Positions 1-9,030 of a DNA stretch of 64,000 bases are shown here, piece by piece. This DNA is from Aculops lycopersici (Eukaryota > Arthropoda > Arachnida > Trombidiformes > Eriophyidae). The position numbers and the translations under genes are program-made. Where the stretch lies: the NCBI GenBank assembly GCA_015350385.1, contig WNKI01000001.1:5907603-5971602 (forward strand), in the 5' to 3' direction. Under the pieces are notes generated by a model. It did no database searches, had not been told where the DNA came from, and worked only from the letters and a program-made list of their open reading frames with translations. Position 1 is the stretch's first letter, and each line of letters starts with the position of its first letter.

Positions 1-1002
1 ATGGAACTCAAGCGTCAGGAGCGAGAGGAACAACAGCATCAACAGAGGCTTTTGGAAAGTGGCAACAAGCCACAGGTTGCTTCTGGCGAGTCGACTAAAA
101 GTGAGCAAAAACCCAAGAGGGTGAGGGGTCGTCGATCGTCGAAACCTCAGATGGAGAAGAAGCGAAGAGCTCGAATCAACGAGTGTCTTGATATTCTAAA
201 AAATTATGTACTTAACGACTCGAGCCAACTCATCAAAATGGGCATTCATATCAACTCATCGCCTAACGGAGGCGACGAGAATAAGCAAAGCGTTGACGAG
301 GAGTCGGTTGCTAGTAAGATACTCAAGTCCTCTGGACTCATCAATAGACATCGTGGAAGGAAGAATCCAAACAAGTTGGAGAAGGCGGATATCCTGGAGC
401 TTACAGTGGACTATGTGCGTCGATTGCACGAACAACGCGATGAACTCCTGCTAACGAGTGGTAGATACCAGAGTATTCAACAAGTTGGTCAGCCTTCAGC
501 CAACTTCCGGCCTTTAGATCAGCCATTGCGTTTAAATCTAGCAAATGGCTTCACGAGTCAAAAGCAGCCGATACACCCGGCAACTCCGCCACCCTCGTCG
601 AACTCAAGCTCGCCGGTGCAGCCACTGCTCTCAATATCTAGTAACATTATACAAGAGGAACAAAATAGTAGCAGCCAAAGACTTAGCTTGGGCCCGATTC
701 TACAGAGACAGCCTTTTGGGATTGAAAACTCCATGATTTTGGACTTGAGTGAGAGCCATCGAAAAAGGCAGCCACATCCGGCCCACCAACAGGTGTCCCC
801 CTCATCCTCGCTATACTCGGTGACAACTGGCTTGTCGCCTTCGGGTAGCTCGAGTTGTGGAAGCCACAAGTCGGCGACAATGATCTACAACAATAATAAC
901 CTATCAACAGACTCAATATTGATCGGAGGGCCTGCTAGCTGTTGGCAAGCGTGGACTTCATCAGCTGGCCAGCAGCAAGCTAACAGCGCTTCCTACTTTT
1001 GA
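1..1002 (+). CDS. Hes/hairy-class bHLH transcriptional repressor (possibly 5' partial)
   Basis: A 333-codon open frame begins at the first base of the window, so the true start may lie further upstream. Residues about 40-70 carry a basic region and helix 1 (SSKPQMEKKRRARIN). The proline in the basic region is the signature of the Hairy/E(spl)/Hes class, whose members bind N-box or class C E-box sites and repress transcription, often as Notch targets. Helix 2 is clear at about residues 125-150 (NKLEKADILELTVDYVRRL). The loop between the helices is about 53 residues, against roughly a dozen in the family. No convincing Orange domain follows helix 2. The usual C-terminal WRPW Groucho tetrapeptide is absent; a WQAW sequence at about residues 313-316 is the nearest thing. 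The rest is Ser/Gln/Pro-rich. Class assignment is firm; the exact orthologue (hairy, deadpan or Hes) is not. Confidence 0.85.
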   Translation: MELKRQEREEQQHQQRLLESGNKPQVASGESTKSEQKPKRVRGRRSSKPQMEKKRRARINECLDILKNYVLNDSSQLIKMGIHINSSPNGGDENKQSVDEESVASKILKSSGLINRHRGRKNPNKLEKADILELTVDYVRRLHEQRDELLLTSGRYQSIQQVGQPSANFRPLDQPLRLNLANGFTSQKQPIHPATPPPSSNSSSPVQPLLSISSNIIQEEQNSSSQRLSLGPILQRQPFGIENSMILDLSESHRKRQPHPAHQQVSPSSSLYSVTTGLSPSGSSSCGSHKSATMIYNNNNLSTDSILIGGPASCWQAWTSSAGQQQANSASYF

Positions 1003-1381
1003 TAGCGAAATGTCATCATTGTATATACAAGAAAGAACTTGAACGTCTTTCATTATCTCGAAGTTCACACGAGATAACTATCACAACAAGCGAGTCATAA
1101 ATTTTAGTAGATCATATTATAAATAAATAAATATTCTATTTGAATATCCTGCGATTGTCCATCTTGACAAAATCTTATCTAGTCTCACATAATGGCAAAA
1201 CCAAACGCTTGAGGTTCAAACTTTTGTTTCTTGCTGTTTCTCTTCTCCTGCAATTGATTAGAGTTGCAGGTTCCATACTTAACATGCCTCAATTGTATGG
1301 AATGTTGGATGATTCAATATATGAATTTAGGTTTCTTCTAAAGTATCGTTGTTTAATCAAAATTAGAGATCAGCAATAAAG
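1003..1381. other. Intergenic, convergent 3' ends
   Basis: This stretch separates the ends of the bHLH gene (+) and GOT1 (-). AT-rich sequence with overlapping AATAAA motifs near 1123-1134 is a plausible poly(A) signal for the bHLH gene. A 79-codon open frame inside it has no recognisable domain and I do not call it. Confidence 0.5.
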
Positions 1382-1835
1382 TTAAGCCAATGGCCGAGTC
1401 ACCTTTACAACACTTGAGAATGGTATGAAACTGGTAATGTATCCAAAGACAGTTGGCAGGAAACTTTTGAACAATAAATAGAAGCCAACTAACTCTATCA
1501 TGACACCTATGATCGGGTGGCCAGCTAACAGGACAAATATACCAGTAAAGAAGGCTAAAGAACCTTTAAGCTTATTCCATTGAAAGAAGAATGATAATGT
1601 CTTGATAAAACCTATGATAAAACATAAACCTGATAAAAACATAAGCTAGAGGTAGAGAGCTTGAGATTAGTATTATGTCAAGTAGTTCTGATGTTTCTTT
1701 TCATTAGCTGTCACTTACGTTTCCTATTGCTAGAAGGCCCTTGTCAAATAGAAAAACAATGCCTAGGAATATAAAGGCAAGGCCCATGCCAGTGAGGCCA
1801 ATACCGATTTGTGTATTTGTGCTAACTTCTATCAT
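1382..1835 (-). CDS. GOT1B: Vesicle transport protein GOT1 (two exons)
   Basis: Two exons are reconstructed on the minus strand: exon 1 at 1835-1719 (39 codons) and exon 2 at 1645-1382. They are joined across a 73-bp intron with donor GTAAGT and acceptor CTAG at a phase-0 boundary. The product is 126 residues, close to the roughly 138 of animal GOT1. It begins MIEVSTNTQIGIGLTGMG and continues through the conserved block ending LLAIGN, then FIIGF and a motif equivalent to the family's GWPLIG (here GHPIIG). Four short hydrophobic segments fit the family's small multi-spanning Golgi membrane topology. GOT1 acts in ER-to-Golgi vesicle trafficking with COPII. The C-terminal tail is about ten residues shorter than usual. 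It is divergently oriented to the TPR/J-domain gene, with about 440 bp between the two starts. Confidence 0.93.
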
Positions 1836-2273
1836 CTTGATGAATGATTGCGTCAATAGTTGGTAATGAATTTATGACCAATTTCTAGGAGTCACAAGAA
1901 TGCAGACAAACTAATCAGTATCGATACCATTTCTCGGATTTGTCCCAAAATAGTAGTATAAACAAATCTTAACTTTGGCGCGGAATACTGTAAGCTGAGT
2001 ACACTATTCGGGCTTTCAACTCGTCGCTTCGGGATTCTGTCAGCAAATTCTTTGGGCATCTTGTCCGCTCGAGACTTGACACAACCCGCCACTCACTACA
2101 TGCCACTCGCCCTGCAATAGAAATCTTGTTTATCCTAGTTGTTATGCGACGACCTGTAGGCAAGCACGCGGTCTTCAAGTCGCGCGCAATAGTTTGAAAT
2201 TACGTCTCATCACTCTATTCTAACTCATCCATCTATGTGATACTCGAGGTATTGATCAAAGTCAGATTCAATT
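1836..2273. promoter_or_regulatory. Divergent intergenic region (GOT1 / TPR-J gene)
   Basis: About 440 bp lie between the start codons of GOT1 (-) and the TPR/J-domain gene (+), so this probably holds both promoters. I recognise no defined element in it. Short open frames on the minus strand (1892-2178) have no recognisable content. Confidence 0.45.
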
Positions 2274-3455
2274 ATGATGATGACCGAGAACCAAGACTAC
2301 ATAGAAATATCTGATGACGAAGATATCCAATTATTAGGAGAATACATAAATGTAGAACCAATTGTTATCGACTTGACTGAGGAGGAGCAAACATCGCCGC
2401 TAAGAGAAAAATCACAACAATCGACCCCTAAACAACAACAATCCCCACCAAGACAATATAAAACCCAAGATTTCTTAACTGGACAGTTTCATCAACATCA
2501 ATTCGAGCATCAGAAGCAATTTAACTCGCATAATTTCAATTCACAACCACTCAGTTCACAACAATTTGGATCACAACAATTCCAGACTCACCAATTCCAT
2601 GAGCAGGAACATGAACGAGAACATGAGCAACATCAATCATCTTCATCACAGCATACACCATCACAACAAATACCGTCGCAGCAACCACAATATCCACAGC
2701 AAATCCCACAGCAATCGGAATCACAACAACAACAACAAGAATCACCGAAATCTGAGTTTCATAATCCGCACCACCTTCAACAACCACAACAACCACCAAC
2801 GCCACCACCACCACAGTCAGTGCCAGCTCCCGCCCCTGCTCCAGCTCCGACGATCTCAGATGAGGAACTACTAAGGATACAGAAAGAATTAGGTAACCAG
2901 AAGTATAGGAATAATCTATTTGATGAAGCTATAAGAACTTACAAGCGGGCCAACGATCTTGCGAAGAAGCTTGGTGATATGGAAATGTCTGCAATCATTC
3001 ATTTCAATTTGGCGATGGCGTACTATAGATTAGGTTCATTAGACCAAGCTGCTGATGAGTGTGCAAATGCCGTCAGGATTAATGACAATTATTTAAAGGC
3101 ACATATTAAGAGAGGTGAGATATATATACGGCAGAGGAAATTTGAAGAGGCTGTGATTTGCTATGAGCATCTTTGTGAGCTTGATAAAACAAATCGAGAT
3201 TACGAAACATTGCTCAATAATGCAAGAGAGTACGCTAAAAGGACGGTTAAGCGTGATCATTTTGATATCTTAGGACTACCAAAGAATTTTACTAGAGAGG
3301 ACTTGAAGAAAACATACAGACAAATCGCGTTAGACCATCACCCTGATCGACATTCTGGTGCTGATGTGGTAACTCGTAGAATACATGAGAAGAAATTTAA
3401 GGATGCCACGGAGGCAAATTCCTTTTTACAGCTCAGATTTGGCTACAACAGATGA
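2274..3455 (+). CDS. DNAJC7-like TPR + J-domain co-chaperone with SUMO-interacting-type N-terminus
   Basis: A single exon of 393 codons. Residues about 7-40 hold two acidic-flanked hydrophobic clusters, YIEISDDED and IVIDLTEEE. The second is a textbook SUMO-interacting motif (V-I-D-L-T plus acidic run). Residues 45-195 are Gln/His/Pro-rich. Residues about 200-320 form roughly three tetratricopeptide repeats, including KELGNQKYRNNLFDEAI and KAHIKRGEIYIRQRKFEEA. A J domain follows from about residue 328 with the Hsp70-stimulating HPD triad in HHPDRHSG. The TPR-then-J order and the HPDRHSGA sequence match DNAJC7 (TPR2), a co-chaperone that passes clients between Hsp90 and Hsp70. The family normally has about nine TPRs and a longer C-terminus. 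Here the J domain stops soon after helix III (KKFKDATEAN) and helix IV is not evident. An AATAAA lies about 11 nt after the stop. Confidence 0.85.
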   Translation: MMMTENQDYIEISDDEDIQLLGEYINVEPIVIDLTEEEQTSPLREKSQQSTPKQQQSPPRQYKTQDFLTGQFHQHQFEHQKQFNSHNFNSQPLSSQQFGSQQFQTHQFHEQEHEREHEQHQSSSSQHTPSQQIPSQQPQYPQQIPQQSESQQQQQESPKSEFHNPHHLQQPQQPPTPPPPQSVPAPAPAPAPTISDEELLRIQKELGNQKYRNNLFDEAIRTYKRANDLAKKLGDMEMSAIIHFNLAMAYYRLGSLDQAADECANAVRINDNYLKAHIKRGEIYIRQRKFEEAVICYEHLCELDKTNRDYETLLNNAREYAKRTVKRDHFDILGLPKNFTREDLKKTYRQIALDHHPDRHSGADVVTRRIHEKKFKDATEANSFLQLRFGYNR

Positions 3456-3741
3456 AATCATCTAAGAATAAACAATGGGAAATCACCTGGTGTCATAAAT
3501 TCATGTAGCTGTATTTTACGAAGCAACTGCAAACTGAATTAGGAGAACTACATTGAAGCCTCGAACTAGAGTCAAACGAAGTGATATCGAGTGAATGAGC
3601 CACTTGGAGTGGCGGCAAGTCGACGAAGATAATTAGTCTAATACGATCAGATAAATTAGTAGCCAACAGTTTGTCTGTTTGCCTGTGCTTTTATTTAAGA
3701 TCTCAGGTTCTACCATCAATCAATTGTGGACCTTGGAATAA

Positions 3742-6700
3742 TCATGCACCTCCATGAACAATGTTTCTTATGAGCGGATCGCGTGGTCTGGGACCAGGCT
3801 CCGGTCTGTTTTTTAATTTCATATTGAAAGTTTTGAGAGATTGAGTTTGTTAGAAATCTGACCGGTTGGAATCATTCTTGAAGTCATTACTATCAACCTG
3901 TGGATACTTACGTGTAGGTGAAGGTCAAACCCGTCGCGTATATCACTCCATCGTGCCGAACTAGAGACACTTCAACTTGTTTGGGCTGCTCGACCCACTG
4001 CCAACCGTCCTGGAAAGCTGATATATCTGGCACAACACAGAGCATACATTCCTCACACCTGTCAGAGATATATATATATATATATAAACAATGGTTAGTT
4101 ATAGGTGTTCTGATTGCTCTCTAGCTAGTTAATCTGCTACAAACGCTCAACTTACCTGTAGATGGTTTCTGTTTCCACGTCTCCTAACCAGACTGAGTAT
4201 GATGGTTTGAAGTTTTCTCCTGTAAGTTCGAGCATTGCAACATCACCACCGCCATCCAAATTGAGACTATGGACAACAGGAACTCTAATAGTTCATATAG
4301 GTACGGGTTAGAATAAAGGGTTAGTTTGAGTTCAAGAGGTTCACAAGAAGGGAAGAGAGATATGCAAATCGACTTACGGTGTCACTGGTGCTTTTGCTGG
4401 GCCCATTCCTTCGAAGAAAGTATATTCCGCTTTGTCCGTGCTGATGATGGTCCACGAGGCTCCATCGTTGATCATCTCCTTGTTTGGTTCTTTTGCACAT
4501 GGGGTCGCCTGAAATTGAATTATCCTCTCTTGTGAGAGACACAAGTACATTCTATCAGTACCCTTTAGATAGAATGCACATTTGTGGAGCTGAGAAACTG
4601 GATCATCGGCATCGAGTAGGGCAGTTGATTTGTCCACCTTCCTGATGACCAATCTTGGCAGAGCCATTCTTGTCACAGAGCAGACCAGTTTCACAGTGGA
4701 TCCATAATGAATATAACCGTCACGAACGGTGAACTCCTCAGTTTCAGATTCATCATCATCCAACAGGTGGATAGTGAATGCTCCCCATTGGCTGGACGAA
4801 GCATGAAAGCTATTACCTTCGACATGTAGGTACCTCGTTGATACAGTCTGTGATCTAAGTCTATTAAAAAGCGCCACTTTTGTTCCTGAAGCTATACACA
4901 GATCTGTATTCTTGAGCGATTGCTTCTTCTTAGAGGGTTTTGATATCACTTTGATTCGTTTCGAATGAAAAACTCCGAGATCTTCTCCGTTTGCATAGAA
5001 CATTTTCACCGATAACATAAAATGTTTCCTTTTATCCGAATCACTAATGAATAGGGTTTTGGCTGCACAATAATTTCTATTGGTAAAATCCAATTCCTGC
5101 ATTTCCTGTTCACTATTGCCAATACCTATAAATGCACGCAATTGACTACTTTGCTCTGATTCCCCCTCTCTCAGCATCCTTTCATGCCTTTGCTTCCAAC
5201 CACCTCCTAGTAGATAAATACATGGTGGTGGGCAGAAGAACCTCTTCTCGTTACCATAAGATTTTTGTGCTACCTTCGCATGTAATATAATCATTCGCAT
5301 ATCAGACTCACGGTGTCTGATATAATTGCGCATAGCCTCTCGAGTCAATCTTCTAGTCCTACAATTACTGCTTTGGTTTAAACTATTTCCATTATAAATA
5401 CTCAAATTAGTTGAATGCATACTTGGTGGCGTCACAACTGCCCGATTATGCCTACTATTGCCGTTCAAGTTATTTCCGGTGGTTGTGTCGGGGTTACTTG
5501 GGTGTCGATTATCAAGTTGACTACTGATACTATTATTGTTATAACTATTATTACTGTTGTTATTGTTACTGTTATTAATGGATTGTTTTGTTTCGGCAGC
5601 TGTAGTTAATTGATGAAGATTACTTGATGGTGGTGGCTGATGATGAGCCCCGTTAGTCTGGGGGCTACCATTGTGCTGTTGTATTGCTGGATGCTGAACA
5701 CCCATCGATTGATGCTGAGCTGTTGCATAATATAATGGATGCAAATCTGGGTGGGCTATCGGCGGCGGTTGTTGTTGCTGATGCTGTTGTTGTTGTTGTT
5801 GGTGATAGCTGGCATATTGTTCAACAGTTGTTTGTGATTGGAGGTGTTGCTGGTGTTGTGCAACTGCCTCATTGTGCTGGCTATGTTGGTGGTCATAACC
5901 GTTCGTTTGGTGGGCTGTAATGGCACTATGCTCGTGCATGCCTCCTCTATTGATGTGCGTGTATCTGCTTTGATGCTGATTATGATGTAATGGATTGTGA
6001 TGCTGTTGCTGGAAATGATTATAATGTTGGTGGTGTTGTTGTTGCTGTTGTTGTTGATGATGGTGTTGTTGATGATATTGTTGATGTTGTAGATGGTGGT
6101 GGTGCTGGTGATGCTGTTGTTGTTGCCTAAGATCATTAGCCTCTTGCAGGTGCTGTTGCTGCTGGTGATAATGTTGCCTATGTGGATCGTTAACTACCAC
6201 TGAACTATTATAGTGATGCTGAACTTGTTGATGGTGGTCTTTGTTTTGAGTGGGCTCGTTAGCAAGACATACACTACTAGAGGGATTATTGCTGATGGAT
6301 GGTGGTGAAGAGTTTTGCTGGTAGTTTTGTTCGGCAGCAGTTGTTACGTAAGGGCTAGCCCCTGTTTGGCCTCCAACAAGCTTCTGAGCGCCCGATGAGG
6401 ATAACGAGGATGACGATGATGAGGATGCAGTTGAGGAGATTCTATTGAGACTCTGATGGTCCAATAGGATCTGTTGTTGCTGTTGTTGATACTGCTGTAG
6501 TTGATGGTGGTGTTGCTGGTCCTCGAGATTTCCGTAGTAGTAGTTATTGTTGTTTAAGTTACAAGTTGCATAATTGTTGTTATTGTGCTGTGAAATCGAT
6601 CGATAAGTTCATAAGACGATCATATAGGAACGTCGTAGTTAGGATTAATAATACCGTGAGTTAGTAAATCAAGTCGATTAGTAATTTTGGCACAAAAAGT

Positions 6701-9030
6701 CTCATGACACCTGATGGTCGGTCTGCGTCAGTCAAACTGTTGATTGATTACCAGTTTTTTCAATCGGCTGGTATCAACTAGTTGATTTCAAGATAAAACA
6801 ATTAGGAATCTCTCATTTTGGCAGTAGTTGTGTAAAAGTAGTTTAGATCAAGATTCTGAGGAAAAGTTAGATTTGGCAGCATCTTTTTTCCATAAGATAT
6901 GTTCTTGATGATCGTTGCTGTTGGTGTTAATGAACTCTAGGAATTGTATCGACTAAAGTTCGATTATAAGTCTAATATCTGGACTCATGTCAACTGTAGA
7001 TTTGTGTCTAAATTTATTGTTGGTCCCTTCGATTGGGTTTGTTATGCAATCAATTAATAATTAATAGTATGCAGTGGGATAGCCACAACGATAACAATGG
7101 ATTCATAGAAGGTTCCGAGTAATATTGTCATCCTCTCGTGGCTCCAACAATAAACAAAACACTGGTGCAGACAGACAGACAAGCTGTGTAGTGGAAACTT
7201 TAAGACACACGAACAGACAGACCTACACCAGGGCAAGCACAGCGCAAAGGAGAGTCAAAATCCCCGTTCGCTTTCTCTTGTGGCAGCTTCTTCGCTGGCT
7301 GCTACCGCCGCTCCTGCCCATTTGTTGCTTTGCCTCGCCTTCGGTTGGCATTAGCATCAGCATTAGCATTAGTTTTACTGTTGCGCTTAAGCGGCGGCGG
7401 CAGCGGCCGCTGCTTTGGCCGGAATTGGTTTAGAGAGAGAGAGAGAGAGTCGGACAAAGTCTGTTGTGTTTTTGTAAGCTAGCAATGGGGCCAGAGAGTT
7501 TTGGCCCCACCAGAAAACCAGGGGGCCAAGCGGGCAAAACGGGGAAAAGCAGCACACACTGTTGCTCTTCGGGTTCCGTTGGTTGAATTATCCGCTGGTT
7601 GCCGGTGCATACAGGGACTTTTCGCGTTGATGGCCGCGTCGGCGGCGGCGATGGAAGACAACGGCACGGGGGCCAGCGACGCTATGGGCCGGCCCACACT
7701 AATGGCCATCGGGTTTTAACGCCGCCGCTGCTGCTGCCGCCGCCACACAAATGGAGGCAACATCTGGTGCGCAAATGCAAGCGCTTCACGTTGGCCGCCA
7801 GATGCAACGCAAAGCGCCAGCTGCTGCTGCCGCCGCCGCCGCCGATACCGTCGTCTCTTGCTAATGGACGATTCTCATTGGAACACTGCATTGCGAAGGA
7901 CTCGGCTTTAGTTCCATCCGGTTTGCTGGTTGGTGTTGCAATTGTAATTAAACACTCTCAGTTTCTGCACCTAAACCGAGGGCGGCGCACCAGTCGGCTT
8001 CGCTTCTGAGTACTGTAATGGTTGCTGTTGGAGTTAAATGGAAAGCAGCAGCAGCAACGATTCTGTAGCACGTGTGCATCTTTGCCTCCTCTCAACAATT
8101 TAAGTGCTCACCTGTGACCAACAACCACTTCAATGGAGCACGCGACATGAATGGACATCGTGATGTATGCGCATTCAGTCAGCTGTCAATCATCGATGGC
8201 CGACAAACACTCTCTCGCGCCTCATGAGTCACGAATTGTGGCTAGAGAGTGGAGTTTTACCTGTCGTATTTGTCGTTGAACCACTTGCGCAACCACCGGA
8301 GTTGATTGTTGAGCCCAACAAGCGCTCGCTCATTCGTCGCCGAAAATTGAAACATCACACAGAGCTGACCACAAACCTGCACTTTGAGTTGAACTTTGAG
8401 TGAGTCGAACTGGAAGAGAGTTTCGGGTAACAACCACCTGCAAGCCCTCGTCTCTTGGCAAGCACCTTTCTTCACTCTTCGACGATGGCAAAGTTTGCTA
8501 GAGAGAAGCAAATGCTTATAGATTCAACCACAAACATTGGAAACACTTACCATTATTAGCTCGTTGCTAGTTTGATGTTGCGATTGTTGCGCTTGTTGTT
8601 GTTGCTGCTGGTGCTGCTGCTTTATCGTCCTCGACTGATGGTCAAGCGGAAGTAGCTCGCCTGTGCTCGAGGGCGACATGCCCATGGCAGCAGTTGCATT
8701 TGTAGCTGCAGGTGTCGCAACTGTTGTCACGCCGACAGAGGTGGGCACTGAGGAACCGGAAGAGGAGGAGGAGGAGGAGGACGAAGAGGAGGAGGACGTT
8801 GAGCTAACGTTTGTCATCATCGTCAGCGAGTTTGGAGTTGCGGTTGTCGACGAGGACGAGGGCGAAGTTTGGTAAGCTTGCTGTAGTTGTGTTTGTTGTT
8901 GATGGTGTTGATGCTGATTAATTGTAGGATTATGATGATGATGTGCTGAGGTGTTGGTCGCGGCGGCTGCGGCAGCCATCGCAGCTCGAACTTCTTGCTC
9001 ACTTTGCACACTTTCGTAAACGCCAATCAT
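3742..9030 (-). CDS. Su(H): Suppressor of Hairless / RBPJ (CSL), five coding exons
   Basis: Exons reconstructed on the minus strand are 9030-8551, 6587-4378, 4284-4156, 4058-3912 and 3805-3742. All have GT/AG borders and matching phases, giving 3030 nt and 1009 residues. The conserved core starts at about residue 574 (LTREAMRNY) and runs through the Rel-like N-terminal domain (KVAQKSYGNEKRFFCPPPC, FIGIGNSEQEMQELDF, SDSDKRKHFML, SKRIKVISKPSKKKQSLKN), the beta-trefoil (FNRLRSQTVSTRYLHVEG, EFTVRDGYIHYG) and the C-terminal Rel-like domain ending TFTYTPEPGPRPR. CSL binds YGTGGGAA sites and switches from repressor to activator when Notch intracellular domain and Mastermind join it. The first 570 residues are Gln/His/Asn/Ser-rich, far longer than in fly or mammal. 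After PEPGPRPR only 12 residues remain. A probable AATAAA lies about 46 nt past the stop. Confidence 0.93.
6588..8550 (-). other. Intron 1 of Su(H)
   Basis: The only long intron in this gene, 1963 bp. The donor GTAAGT follows the codon for Met160, and the acceptor TTTCACAG precedes a His/Asn-rich continuation, both in phase 0. The part at about 7250-7900 is rich in GCC/GCT-type repeats and gives long but meaningless open frames on both strands. A short GA run sits at 7433-7449. No domain-like peptide is visible in any frame. The size suggests it could hold enhancers, which is inference. Confidence 0.7.

Noticed and set aside
5756..6136. 126-codon Asn/Ile/Thr-rich frame on the minus strand
   Set aside because: It is a second frame through the CAA/CAC repeats of the Su(H) N-terminal region.
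4374..6464. Su(H) starting at 6464 as a 696-codon gene
   Set aside because: The codon at 6464 is TTG, and the frame stays open upstream to a splice acceptor at 6588-6590 that joins in phase to the exon at 8551-9030.
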